The notes: generated by a model from the sequence alone, not told the origin. A stretch of DNA of 26,055 bases from Pseudomonas sp. (GCF_030147005.1 NZ_JASLAW010000154.1:1-26055), one strand, 5' to 3'; positions 16,007-23,054 are shown, counted from the stretch's first letter. Numbers and translations: made by a program.

Positions 16007-17232
16007 CAATGTTTCTCCTGCTGAGACTGTTCCATATGATGCATGACGGTCTGCATGTCTTTGTCGCCACGGCCGGACAGGTTGATCACCATCAAGTGAT
16101 CCTTTGGCAGGCCCGGTGCGCGTTTGAATACTTCAGCCAGGGCGTGGGCGCTTTCCAGCGCCGGAATAATCCCTTCCAGGCGGCAGCACTTGTGGAATGC
16201 CTCAAGGGCTTCATCGTCAGTCACCGAGGTGTATTGGACGCGGCCGATGTCGTGCAACCAGGCGTGTTCAGGGCCGATGCCGGGGTAGTCCAGGCCTGCG
16301 GAAATCGAGTGGGCGTCGATGATCTGACCGTCATCGTCCTGCAGCAGGAAGGTGCGGTTGCCGTGCAATACACCGGGTACCCCGCCGTTGAGGCTGGCGG
16401 CGTGCTTGCCGGTTTCGATGCCATGGCCGGCCGCTTCAACGCCGATGATCTCCACGCTGGTGTCATCCAGGAACGGGTGGAACAAGCCCATGGCGTTGGA
16501 GCCGCCGCCGATGCACGCCACCAGGCTGTCCGGCAGGCGGCCTTCCTGGGCTTGCAACTGGTCGCGGGTTTCCTTGCCGATGACGGCCTGGAAATCGCGC
16601 ACCATCGCCGGGTACGGGTGCGGGCCGGCCACGGTGCCGATCAGGTAGAAGGTGCTGTCGACATTGGTCACCCAGTCACGCAGGGCTTCGTTCATTGCGT
16701 CTTTGAGGGTGCCGGTGCCGGCGACCACCGGGATCACCTCCGCGCCCAGCAGCTTCATGCGAAACACGTTGGCCTGTTGGCGCTCGATGTCGGTGGTGCC
16801 CATGTAGATCACGCATTGCAGGCCAAAGCGCGCGGCAACGGTGGCAGTGGCCACGCCGTGCATGCCGGCGCCGGTCTCGGCGATGATGCGTTTCTTGCCC
16901 ATGCGCCGTGCCAGCAGGATCTGGCCGATGCAATTGTTGATCTTGTGTGCGCCGGTATGGTTCAGCTCTTCGCGCTTGAGGTAGATCTTGGCGCCACCGC
17001 AGAACTCAGTCAGACGTTCAGCGAAGTACAGCGGGCTTGGGCGGCCGACGTAATCGCGCTGGAAGTAGGCCAATTCTTCATTGAAAGACGGATCGATCTT
17101 GGCTGCTTCGTATTCACGGGCCAGCTCAAGGATCAACGGCATCAAGGTTTCAGCGACGTAGCGGCCGCCAAACGCGCCAAACAGGCCGTTGACGTCGGGG
17201 CCGTTGCGAAGATCGGTCTGGGACTGAGTCAT
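16006..17232 (-). CDS. trpB: Tryptophan synthase beta subunit
   Basis: PLP-dependent enzyme, 408 aa, condensing indole with L-serine to L-tryptophan. The Schiff-base lysine is Lys97 in HTGAHKINN, the catalytic glutamate Glu119 in AETGAGMHG, and the PLP-phosphate loop is CIGGGSNAMG. SGRGDKD near the C-terminus is also diagnostic. Motifs and length fit the major TrpB1 class. The ATG at 17232 has GGAG seven bases upstream; the 36 in-frame codons before it cover the promoter. Its stop overlaps the trpA start by one base. The gene is divergent from trpI, so expression is expected to be activated by TrpI with indoleglycerol phosphate, as known for P. aeruginosa and P. putida. Confidence 0.97.
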   Translation of the reverse strand: MTQSQTDLRNGPDVNGLFGAFGGRYVAETLMPLILELAREYEAAKIDPSFNEELAYFQRDYVGRPSPLYFAERLTEFCGGAKIYLKREELNHTGAHKINNCIGQILLARRMGKKRIIAETGAGMHGVATATVAARFGLQCVIYMGTTDIERQQANVFRMKLLGAEVIPVVAGTGTLKDAMNEALRDWVTNVDSTFYLIGTVAGPHPYPAMVRDFQAVIGKETRDQLQAQEGRLPDSLVACIGGGSNAMGLFHPFLDDTSVEIIGVEAAGHGIETGKHAASLNGGVPGVLHGNRTFLLQDDDGQIIDAHSISAGLDYPGIGPEHAWLHDIGRVQYTSVTDDEALEAFHKCCRLEGIIPALESAHALAEVFKRAPGLPKDHLMVINLSGRGDKDMQTVMHHMEQSQQEKH

Positions 17233-17275
17233 GGGACGCTCCAGGAAAGAATGGGTGCGGGAAACAATGAGGTCC

Positions 17276-17304
17276 ACTCTACCCCTGCCGCTCCAGGCTG
17301 AAAA
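17276..17304 (-). promoter_or_regulatory. Predicted trpBA promoter
   Basis: On the minus strand, TTTTCA (17304-17299) and TAGAGT (17281-17276) are separated by 17 bases, about 45 bases before the trpB ATG. The weak -35 box is what an activator-dependent promoter would show. The TrpI-type dyad lies about 55-72 bases upstream of the expected start point. Confidence 0.5.
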
Positions 17305-17324
17305 CCGATAAGATCGCCGCGACC

Positions 17325-17341
17325 TGTCAGGAAAACTCACA
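17325..17341. promoter_or_regulatory. TrpI operator (site I type dyad)
   Basis: On the minus strand it reads TGTGAG-TTTTC-CTGACA, matching the TGTGAG-N5-CTGACA dyad that I recall for TrpI site I in other pseudomonads, and it contains T-N11-A. It ends one base before the trpI ATG and covers the trpI Shine-Dalgarno (AGGAAA), so TrpI bound here would activate trpBA and block its own gene. Confidence 0.75.
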
Positions 17342-17342
17342 C

Positions 17343-18239
17343 ATGAGCCGAGACCTTCCGCCTCTCAATGCGCTGCGCGCGTTTGAAGCCACCGCCCGCC
17401 TCAGCAGCGTCAGCCAGGCTGCCGAGCAGTTGCATGTCACCCATGGCGCAGTCAGTCGCCAGTTAAAAGTGCTTGAAGAGCACCTGCGTGTCAGCCTGTT
17501 CATCAAGGAGGGGCGTGGCCTTAAACTCACAGATGCAGGGGCCAGGTTGCGTGATGCAAGTGCCGAGGCCTTTGATCGCTTACGTGGCGTGTGCGCCGAA
17601 CTCACCCAACACGGCGCCGATGCGCCGTTTGTGCTCGGTTGTTCAGGCAGCTTGCTGGCGCGCTGGTTTATCCCGCGCCTGGGGCGCTTGAATGCCGACC
17701 TGCCCGACTTGCGTTTACACCTGTCGGCAGGCGAAGGCGATCTGGACCCGCGTCGTCCAGGGCTGGACGCCCTGCTGGTATTCGCCGAGCCACCTTGGCC
17801 GGCCGACATGCAGGTGTATGAGCTGGCAAGCGAGCGGATCGGCCCTGTGATGAGTCCGCGATTTGCCGGTCACGCAAGCATGCGTCACGCGCCTGCTTCT
17901 GCCTTGTGTGGCGAAGCGCTGCTGCACACCACGTCACGCCCGCAAGCCTGGCCCAGTTGGGCGCGGCAACACGGGATCGAGCCCGGCGCATTGAAACTCG
18001 GGCAGGGTTTTGAGCATTTGTATTATTTGCTGGAAGCGGCGGTGGCAGGATTGGGGGTGGCGATTGCGCCAGAACCGCTGGTGGCAGAGGACCTGCGAGC
18101 GGGTCGCCTGGTGGCGCCGTGGGGCTTCAGTGAAACCCCGGCGCACCTGGCGCTGTGGCTACCCAAGCGCGCCGCTGACGGGCGCGCCGGGCAGTTGGCG
18201 CAGTGGCTCAAGGCAGAGCTTATGCGCCAACCCGTTTAG
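17343..18239 (+). CDS. trpI: LysR-type activator of trpBA
   Basis: LysR family regulator, 298 aa, that in pseudomonads binds indoleglycerol phosphate and activates the divergent trpBA operon. The N-terminal helix-turn-helix covers about residues 8-66 (LNALRAFEATARLSSVSQAAEQLHVTHGAVSRQLKVLE), and the effector-binding domain follows with GLGVAIAPEPLV near residue 235. TrpI is a GcvA-like LysR, and the DLPPLNALRAFEA start is typical of that subgroup. The ATG at 17343 is the only sensible start, directly after the operator dyad. The final four bases overlap the 3' end of the convergent DUF883 gene. Assignment rests on family plus the conserved trpI/trpBA arrangement. Confidence 0.93.
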   Translation: MSRDLPPLNALRAFEATARLSSVSQAAEQLHVTHGAVSRQLKVLEEHLRVSLFIKEGRGLKLTDAGARLRDASAEAFDRLRGVCAELTQHGADAPFVLGCSGSLLARWFIPRLGRLNADLPDLRLHLSAGEGDLDPRRPGLDALLVFAEPPWPADMQVYELASERIGPVMSPRFAGHASMRHAPASALCGEALLHTTSRPQAWPSWARQHGIEPGALKLGQGFEHLYYLLEAAVAGLGVAIAPEPLVAEDLRAGRLVAPWGFSETPAHLALWLPKRAADGRAGQLAQWLKAELMRQPV

Positions 18240-18562
18240 TCGCCGCGTTTGCACAGCAGGTAAGCGGCCAGCAGGCCCAGTGCGCCTACAGCGACACCGG
18301 CAGTGGTCCACGGGTGCTCTTGTGCGTAGTCGCGAGTCGCAACACCGGTTTCGCGGATTTTGACTTTGCTTTCTTCGTAGGCATCGCTGATCAGGTGGCG
18401 AGAGTGCTTGAGGGCATTCTCGGCATTGCTTTTCAGGGCCTTCAGCGTTTTGCGCGACTCATCGGATGCGTCGTCCTTGAGGCTCTCAAGGGATTTGAGC
18501 AGGCTCGAAATCTCGGCTTCCATGCTTTCCAGCGACGCTTTGCGTAAAGAAGTGTTGGCCAT
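18236..18562 (-). CDS. DUF883 / ElaB-YgaM-like membrane-anchored protein
   Basis: Protein of 108 aa with a long charged amphipathic helical region (about residues 5-80, rich in Glu, Lys and Ser) followed by a single C-terminal transmembrane helix with glycines (TTAGVAVGALGLLAAYLL, about 85-102) and a short positive tail. This is the architecture of the DUF883/ElaB family. E. coli relatives are C-tail-anchored inner-membrane proteins that bind ribosomes in stationary phase, a family-level hint only. AGGAGATG lies upstream of the ATG. Its stop codon overlaps the trpI stop region by four bases, and it is divergent from the dodecin gene. Confidence 0.85.
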   Translation of the reverse strand: MANTSLRKASLESMEAEISSLLKSLESLKDDASDESRKTLKALKSNAENALKHSRHLISDAYEESKVKIRETGVATRDYAQEHPWTTAGVAVGALGLLAAYLLCKRGD

Positions 18563-18672
18563 GTGGACATCTCCTGAAGTGATTGAGTGGCGTGTGTAGA
18601 TACCGACTGCGGCCGCTTCAGAAAGTGCATTAAATCTGAACTTTCGTGGCCGAGCGGTCGCCTCAAGCAGTA

Positions 18673-18682
18673 CGAATATTCG
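18673..18682. promoter_or_regulatory. Palindrome CGAATATTCG upstream of dodecin
   Basis: A perfect ten-base palindrome is flanked by AGCAG and CTGCT in near-symmetric position, 38 bases before the dodecin start and in the divergent spacer with the DUF883 gene. It may be an operator shared by both genes; no known consensus is assigned. Confidence 0.3.
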
Positions 18683-18719
18683 CTGCTAGTCTTGATTGAT
18701 GACCCACAGGAGAAACGCC

Positions 18720-18932
18720 ATGAGTAATCACACCTACAAGAAAGTCGAACTGGTAGGTTCGTCCACCACCACCATCGAAGATGCGATCCAGAACGCCCTG
18801 GCCGAAGCCAGCAAGAGCCTCAAGCATCTGGAATGGTTTGAAGTGACTGAAACGCGGGGGCATATCGAGGACGGCAAGGTCGCGCACTATCAGGTCACGC
18901 TGAAGGTGGGATTCCGAATTGCCACCAGTTGA
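18720..18932 (+). CDS. Dodecin flavin-binding protein
   Basis: Small protein of 70 aa that assembles into dodecameric shells storing or sequestering flavins such as FMN, FAD or lumichrome. The family features are the N-terminal strand HTYKKVELVGSS, the TTIEDAIQNALAEAS helix, the flavin-stacking Trp39 in LEWFEV, and Gln58 in HYQVTLKVGFR, matching the Trp and Gln I recall as flavin contacts in haloarchaeal dodecin. The start at 18720 is set by AGGAGAAACGCC directly before the ATG; eight in-frame codons upstream are excluded. It is monocistronic, with a terminator-like hairpin about 60 bases after the stop. Confidence 0.92.
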   Translation: MSNHTYKKVELVGSSTTTIEDAIQNALAEASKSLKHLEWFEVTETRGHIEDGKVAHYQVTLKVGFRIATS

Positions 18933-18987
18933 TCCGGCGCGTGGAACTTTGATCGCTGGCCGATTGCCATAACCTGCGCTACACAAC

Positions 18988-19025
18988 GCGTGCCCTCACT
19001 TGTAAGCGTCGGCACGCTCTTTTTG
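18988..19025 (+). terminator. Possible Rho-independent terminator after dodecin
   Basis: The stem GCGTGCC (18988-18994) / GGCACGC (19011-19017) encloses a 16-base loop and is followed by TCTTTTTG. It ends 23 bases before the DUF1161 gene, so it could end the dodecin transcript or act in the leader of the next gene. Confidence 0.5.
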
Positions 19026-19047
19026 ACCAGCGCAAGGAAAGTATCGG

Positions 19048-19275
19048 ATGAAGAAGTTTCTGTTAGCGGCAGGTTTGTTGAGCATCGCAGGCACGGCCCT
19101 GGCGGCGGGCAAGCCTTGCGAAGATCTGAAAAGCGAAATTGCCGCGAAAATCGACGCCAAGGGCGCTTCGGGTTATTCGCTGGAAGTAGTGGATAAAGGT
19201 GCTGCGGCCGATGGCCAACAGGTAGTGGGTAGCTGTGAAGGCGGCACCAAGGAAATCGTCTACAAACGCAGTTAA
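19048..19275 (+). CDS. DUF1161 secreted protein, copy 1
   Basis: Periplasmic protein of 75 aa. The signal peptide is MKKFLLAAGLLSIAGTALAA, with cleavage near residue 20 after an AxA motif. The mature part contains KPCEDLKSEIAAKIDAKG, SYSLEVV-like central sequence and VGSCEGGTKEIVYKR. Two cysteines (24 and about 64) are conserved with the paralog at 21193 and probably form a disulfide. Function unknown; the family is common in pseudomonads and often single-copy next to trpI. AAGGAAAG lies before the ATG. A strong terminator follows within 20 bases of the stop. Confidence 0.88.
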   Translation: MKKFLLAAGLLSIAGTALAAGKPCEDLKSEIAAKIDAKGASGYSLEVVDKGAAADGQQVVGSCEGGTKEIVYKRS

Positions 19276-19292
19276 TCCCGTGTTGCAGACAT

Positions 19293-19324
19293 AAAAAACC
19301 GACGCAGGCGCGTCGGTTTTTTTT
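19293..19324. terminator. Bidirectional Rho-independent terminator
   Basis: AAAAAA precedes the perfect 7-bp stem CCGACGC-AGGC-GCGTCGG, which is followed by eight T. The A-run and T-run on the two sides let it serve both the DUF1161 gene (plus) and the convergent monooxygenase gene (minus). Confidence 0.95.
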
Positions 19325-19333
19325 GCCTGGGGT

Positions 19334-20335
19334 TCAGCCCTTCATCACCTGCGCCAGCAGTTCGTAGGAATGAATCCGATCAGCGTGCTCGTACAGGTCG
19401 CAGGTAAAGATCAATTCATCGGCGCCGGTCTGTTCGATCAGCACCTGCAGTTTGGCGCGGATCTTCTCCGGACTGCCCACCATCGCCAAGCCGAGGAAAC
19501 TGCCCACTGCCTCTTTTTCGTGGGGCAGCCACAAGCCGTCCATGGTTTTTACCGGCGGGCGCTGCACCAGGCTTTGCCCACGCATCAGCGCGAGGATGCG
19601 CTGGTACACCGAGGTGGCCAGGTACTCGGCCTGTTCATCGGTGTCGGCGGCGACCAGCGGAATGCCGAGCATTACGTAGGGCTTGTCCAGCACGGCCGAC
19701 GGCTTGAAGTGATTGCGGTACACACGAATCGCTTCATGCATCAGGCGCGGTGCGAAATGCGAGGCGAAGGCGTAGGGCAAGCCACGCTCACCGGCCAATT
19801 GCGCGCTGAACAGGCTCGAGCCCAGTAGCCATACCGGTACGTTGGTGCCGGTGCCCGGTACCGCGATCACCCGTTGGTCGGGCGTGCGTGGGCCGAGGTA
19901 GGCCATCAGCTCGGCCACGTCTTCAGGGAAGTCGTCGGCACTGCCGGAGCGTTCACGGCGCAGCGCGCGGGCGGTCATCTGGTCGGAGCCGGGCGCGCGG
20001 CCCAGGCCCAGGTCGATGCGGCCGGGATATAAACTTTCCAGGGTGCCGAACTGTTCGGCGATCACCAGCGGAGCGTGATTGGGCAGCATCACCCCGCCGG
20101 AGCCGACACGGATAGTCGACGTCCCGCCGGCCAGATAGCCGAGCAACACCGACGTGGCCGAGCTGGCGATACCGTCCATATTATGGTGTTCAGCCACCCA
20201 AAAACGGTTATAGCCGAGCTTTTCCACGTGTTGGGCAAGGTCCAGGGAATTGCGCAGCGATTGTGCCGGGCTGCCATTGGCGCGTACGGGCACCAGGTCA
20301 AGGGTCGAAAACTTCACGTCGGACAGCGATTTCAT
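19334..20335 (-). CDS. Luciferase-like (LLM class) flavin-dependent monooxygenase, YhbW-like
   Basis: Bacterial-luciferase-superfamily protein, 333 aa, with the alkanal-monooxygenase-like TIM barrel. Diagnostic segments are FSTLDLVPVR at the N-terminus, GYNRFWVAEHHNMDGIASSATSVL (about 41-64), RVGSGGVMLPNHAPLVIAEQFGTL and the flavin-site GRIDLGLGRAPGSDQMTARALRR. These define the single-component YhbW/YvbT-like group, which uses reduced flavin but whose substrate is unknown. The ATG at 20335 is preferred over a TTG five codons upstream; GGAG lies nine bases before the ATG. It is divergent from the OsmC-like gene, with a palindrome in the spacer, and convergent with DUF1161 copy 1. Confidence 0.9.
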   Translation of the reverse strand: MKSLSDVKFSTLDLVPVRANGSPAQSLRNSLDLAQHVEKLGYNRFWVAEHHNMDGIASSATSVLLGYLAGGTSTIRVGSGGVMLPNHAPLVIAEQFGTLESLYPGRIDLGLGRAPGSDQMTARALRRERSGSADDFPEDVAELMAYLGPRTPDQRVIAVPGTGTNVPVWLLGSSLFSAQLAGERGLPYAFASHFAPRLMHEAIRVYRNHFKPSAVLDKPYVMLGIPLVAADTDEQAEYLATSVYQRILALMRGQSLVQRPPVKTMDGLWLPHEKEAVGSFLGLAMVGSPEKIRAKLQVLIEQTGADELIFTCDLYEHADRIHSYELLAQVMKG

Positions 20336-20452
20336 AGCCTGCTTCTCCAATAGGGGCGCAGGCTTCTTGAACGAACCAAAACCTGCCGCTTCATGTGCAT
20401 GGTCTATGCAATGAGGGCATATACCCGAGATTCAATAGCGGTCATGAAACTT

Positions 20453-20474
20453 CCTACTTAATTAGTAGGTTTTT
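20453..20474. promoter_or_regulatory. Operator-like palindrome in the monooxygenase/OsmC spacer
   Basis: CCTACTTAATTAGTAGG is a near-perfect 17-base dyad followed by TTTTT, lying about 120 bases upstream of the monooxygenase start and about 80 before the OsmC-like start. It could be a regulator site serving both genes; the short AT-rich stem also resembles a weak terminator, but no upstream gene on the plus strand needs one. Confidence 0.45.
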
Positions 20475-20550
20475 CCGACAGGATGAACTTTGCCATGGCG
20501 TCTATCCTCAGAACCTTACTAACGCAAAACCACCGTTCGAGGAGAAAGCT

Positions 20551-20982
20551 ATGAGTATCGTTAAAAAGGCATCCGCGCATTGGGAAGGTGATCTGAAGAC
20601 TGGCCTGGGCTCCATTTCCACGGAGACTGGCGTGTTGCGCGAAGCGCCCTACGGCTTCAAGGCCCGTTTCGAAGGCGGCAAGGGTACCAACCCTGAAGAG
20701 CTGATCGGTGCGGCCCATGCCGGCTGTTTCTCCATGGCGTTTTCCATGATTCTCGGCGATGCGGGCCTTAAGGCTGACAGCATCGACACCCAGGCCGAAG
20801 TGACCCTGGACCAGGTCGAGGGCGGCTTTGCGATTACTGCAGTGAATCTGATTCTCAAAGCCAAGATCCCGGGCGCCAGCCAGGCCCAGTTCGACGAACT
20901 GAGCAAAAAGGCCAAGGAAGGATGCCCGGTATCCAAAGTGCTGAATGCAACCATCACCCTGGATGCCACGCTGGTTAGCTGA
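20551..20982 (+). CDS. OsmC-like organic hydroperoxide peroxidase
   Basis: OsmC/Ohr-superfamily thiol peroxidase, 143 aa, expected to be cytosolic and to reduce organic hydroperoxides. The catalytic Cys59 (GAAHAGCFSMAF) and resolving Cys125 (KEGCPVSK) are both present, with Arg39 and Glu50 near the active site, the same residues and almost the same numbering I recall for E. coli OsmC. KKASAHWEGDLKTGLGSIS at the N-terminus places it in the OsmC rather than Ohr branch. GGAGAAAG directly precedes the ATG at 20551; the long in-frame extension upstream crosses the palindromic spacer and is not coding. A REPIN lies just after the stop. Confidence 0.93.
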   Translation: MSIVKKASAHWEGDLKTGLGSISTETGVLREAPYGFKARFEGGKGTNPEELIGAAHAGCFSMAFSMILGDAGLKADSIDTQAEVTLDQVEGGFAITAVNLILKAKIPGASQAQFDELSKKAKEGCPVSKVLNATITLDATLVS

Positions 20983-21000
20983 TACAGCGGCACCCCTCGT

Positions 21001-21086
21001 GTGGAAGCGGGCTTGCCCGCGAATGCGGTGGAACAGTCGACATCTTCTGTGACTGGCACTGCGCATTCGTGAGCAAGCCCGCTTCG
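21001..21086. repeat. REPIN downstream of the OsmC-like gene
   Basis: The left arm GAAGCGGGCTTGCCCGCGAA and the right arm TTCGTGAGCAAGCCCGCTTC are inverted around about 40 bases. The arms are closer in sequence to 11694-11783 than to the other elements here. It lies between co-directional genes. Confidence 0.85.
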
Positions 21087-21109
21087 CGCTTTAGTTCTGC
21101 GTTAAATCA

Positions 21110-21137
21110 GAACTCGTGTTTCCCAGATGTGGTCCTA
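21110..21137 (+). promoter_or_regulatory. Possible AlgU (sigma-22)-like promoter before DUF1161 copy 2
   Basis: GAACTC (21110-21115) and TCCTA (21133-21137) are spaced by 17 bases, close to the GAACTT-N16/17-TCnnA envelope-stress consensus, about 55 bases before the start codon. This is a weak match that only fits the secreted nature of the product. Confidence 0.3.
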
Positions 21138-21192
21138 TAGCCTATGCAGCCTAGACGCACATCCGTGCGCAATGCATTAGGGAGCTACACAC

Positions 21193-21432
21193 ATGAAACG
21201 TTTTGCTTTGGCAATCATCTGCGGTGTATTGGCCACATCGGCCGTGGCCGCGCCAAAAGATTGTGAAGAGCTCAGGAAGGAAATCGAAGTAAACATCCAG
21301 GCCAAGGCGATTCCGTCCTACACCCTGGAAATCATCACGGCCGAAGAAGCCAAGAATCATGACAGCGCCATGATTGTCGGCTCGTGCGAAAACGGCACCA
21401 AACGCATCATCTATCAGAAGAACAACGACTGA
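21193..21432 (+). CDS. DUF1161 secreted protein, copy 2
   Basis: Periplasmic protein of 79 aa with signal peptide MKRFALAIICGVLATSAVAA, cleaved near residue 20. The mature region KDCEELRKEIEVNIQAK, YTLEII and VGSCENGTKRIIYQK aligns throughout with the DUF1161 protein at 19048, including both cysteines, but only about half the residues are identical by eye, so the duplication is not recent. It has a few extra acidic residues (TAEEAKNHDS) in the middle. GGGAG lies before the ATG. The stop codon abuts the stop of the convergent lipoprotein gene without overlap. Function unknown. Confidence 0.88.
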   Translation: MKRFALAIICGVLATSAVAAPKDCEELRKEIEVNIQAKAIPSYTLEIITAEEAKNHDSAMIVGSCENGTKRIIYQKNND

Positions 21433-21855
21433 TCAGATGCAGTTCACGCTGCGCTCTTCGGCCAGCAACTGACGCGCCGAGTCATACAGGCGGATGTTGG
21501 GCGTGAAGGCCAATGAGCGCCCTTCCAGTACATAGCGTTGGCCGGCCTGAAACCGGTCGTACTGCAAGGTCATGAAGCAGGTTCGATACATCATCTGGCT
21601 GAGCCCCCCCAAACCACCGCCTGCGGGTACTTCGAAGTCGAAGCGCACCATCAGTTCGTGGGGCCCGGGCGGCATTTGGAAAAAGCGCCCGTCGTCGAGG
21701 TATTTCCCGTCCAGGCGCTGGGCCATGACTAATTTGGCGCCCGGTGTCGGCGTGGTGAAGTCTACCCAGGCTTGCTGCGGGTCGACGGGGGGCACCGGCG
21801 TCGATGCGCAAGCGCTGAGCAGCACGGCGGCGAGGGGATACAGAAACTGGCGCAT
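21433..21855 (-). CDS. Hypothetical lipoprotein
   Basis: Protein of 140 aa with a lipoprotein signal: a hydrophobic stretch followed by the lipobox LLSAC, with Cys16 as the acylated residue and then STPVPPVDPQQ as a flexible linker. Ser at +2 favours outer-membrane sorting. The mature part has a PEGA-like beta-rich pattern (KLVMAQRLDGKYL, PPGPHELMVRFDFEVP, RYVLEGRSL) as in proteins that decorate the envelope. It contains two late cysteines. It is divergent from the predicted aminopeptidase lipoprotein across 116 bases and convergent with DUF1161 copy 2. No specific function can be assigned. Confidence 0.8.
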   Translation of the reverse strand: MRQFLYPLAAVLLSACASTPVPPVDPQQAWVDFTTPTPGAKLVMAQRLDGKYLDDGRFFQMPPGPHELMVRFDFEVPAGGGLGGLSQMMYRTCFMTLQYDRFQAGQRYVLEGRSLAFTPNIRLYDSARQLLAEERSVNCI

Positions 21856-21971
21856 GGCAGGTACTCAACGCGAGGAGATATTTTGAGTATAAACACGCCA
21901 GCGCATGGAAAATTCAACTTCATTTCAAGCGCAGCAGTCCGGCGAACACATCACCCAGGAGCAGTGGCGGC

Positions 21972-23054
21972 ATGATCAGGTATTTTCTTGCAGGGGTGAT
22001 GGTTGTGCTGCTCGGCGGCTGCTCCAGCGTCAGCTATTACAGCCAGTTGGCGAGTGGCCAGTGGCACCTGCTGCGGGCGCGGGAACCGGTTGCCGAGGTG
22101 ATCGCCGACCCAGCCCGTCCCCAATCGTTGCGCGAGCATCTCGTTCAGTCCCAGAAAGCCCGCGCGTTCGCCAGCGAACGGCTGCACTTGCCGGACAATC
22201 AAAGCTACCGGCTATACGCCGATATTGGCCGACCCTATGTGGTCTGGAATGTCTTCGCCACGCAGGAATTTTCTCTATCTCCTGAAAACCACTGCTTCCC
22301 CATCGCCGGTTGCGTCGCCTATCGCGGCTATTACAACCAGGGTGCGGCGCGTGGCGAGGCGGCATTGTTGCGCCAGCAAGGCATGGACGTGTCGATTGGC
22401 GGCGTCGAAGCCTATTCGACGTTGGGCTGGTTCAACGACCCGATCATCAGTTCGATGATGAACTGGGGCGATGAGCGCCTGGCTACGCTGATCTTCCATG
22501 AGCTGGCGCATCAGCGTTTCTATGTGAAAGACGATACGGAATTCAATGAGTCATTCGCCACGTTCGTCGAGCAGGAAGGCGCCCGGCAATGGCGTGCATA
22601 CCGTGGCCTGGCGCCGCTGAGCAACGTGACGTTGAGGCAGCGCGACCAGTTTATCCAGCTGATCCTCGATACCCGCCAACGCTTGGAAACCCTCTATGCA
22701 CGGCCTCTGGCGCGCGAAACCATGCGACAGGCCAAGGCGGCGGAATTTGAACGCCTGCGCATTGAGTATCGCCGGATGCGCGACAGCCAGTGGGGCGGCG
22801 ACACGCGTTATGACGCCTGGATCAACCAACCGATGAACAATGCGCGGCTGTTGCCATTCGGGCTGTATGACCAATGGGTCCCGGCGTTTGCGGCGTTGTT
22901 TCGGCAGCATGGCGGGCATTGGGATGAGTTTTATCGAGCGGTGCAAGGGTTGGGAGGTTTGGCTTCGCAGGAGCGCAAGGCCCGTTTAAGGCAATTGATG
23001 AATGGACAGGGCATGGATGCGCGGATGACGTTTGACGCTACCAGATACAAGTAA
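21972..23054 (+). CDS. Predicted zinc aminopeptidase lipoprotein
   Basis: Putative aminopeptidase family protein of 360 aa. The signal ends in the lipobox LLGGC with acylated Cys17 followed by Ser-Ser. The zinc site is HELAH (His176, Glu177, His180) within TLIFHELAHQRFYV, and the downstream NESFATFVEQEG supplies the likely third ligand Glu193, giving a gluzincin-like HExxH-E arrangement. SYYSQLASGQWHLLRAREP after the lipid anchor and AYSTLGWFNDPIISSM are typical of this family in gammaproteobacteria. A Shine-Dalgarno (AGGAG) lies about ten bases before the ATG. Location is probably the outer membrane, facing the periplasm; the peptide substrate is unknown. Confidence 0.88.
   Translation: MIRYFLAGVMVVLLGGCSSVSYYSQLASGQWHLLRAREPVAEVIADPARPQSLREHLVQSQKARAFASERLHLPDNQSYRLYADIGRPYVVWNVFATQEFSLSPENHCFPIAGCVAYRGYYNQGAARGEAALLRQQGMDVSIGGVEAYSTLGWFNDPIISSMMNWGDERLATLIFHELAHQRFYVKDDTEFNESFATFVEQEGARQWRAYRGLAPLSNVTLRQRDQFIQLILDTRQRLETLYARPLARETMRQAKAAEFERLRIEYRRMRDSQWGGDTRYDAWINQPMNNARLLPFGLYDQWVPAFAALFRQHGGHWDEFYRAVQGLGGLASQERKARLRQLMNGQGMDARMTFDATRYK

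Noticed and set aside
16009..17301. A 430-codon open frame on the plus strand opposite trpB
   Set aside because: It is an antisense shadow of trpB. It lacks recognisable motifs and overlaps the trpBA promoter region.
17233..17340. 36-codon N-terminal extension of TrpB
   Set aside because: It covers the promoter and TrpI operator; the ATG at 17232 has a good Shine-Dalgarno and gives the normal family length.
18944..18971. AlgU-like promoter (GAACTT) before DUF1161 copy 1
   Set aside because: The -35 box is perfect, but at 16 or 17 bases the -10 position reads GCCAT or CCATA, not TCnnA, and a terminator-like hairpin lies downstream of it.
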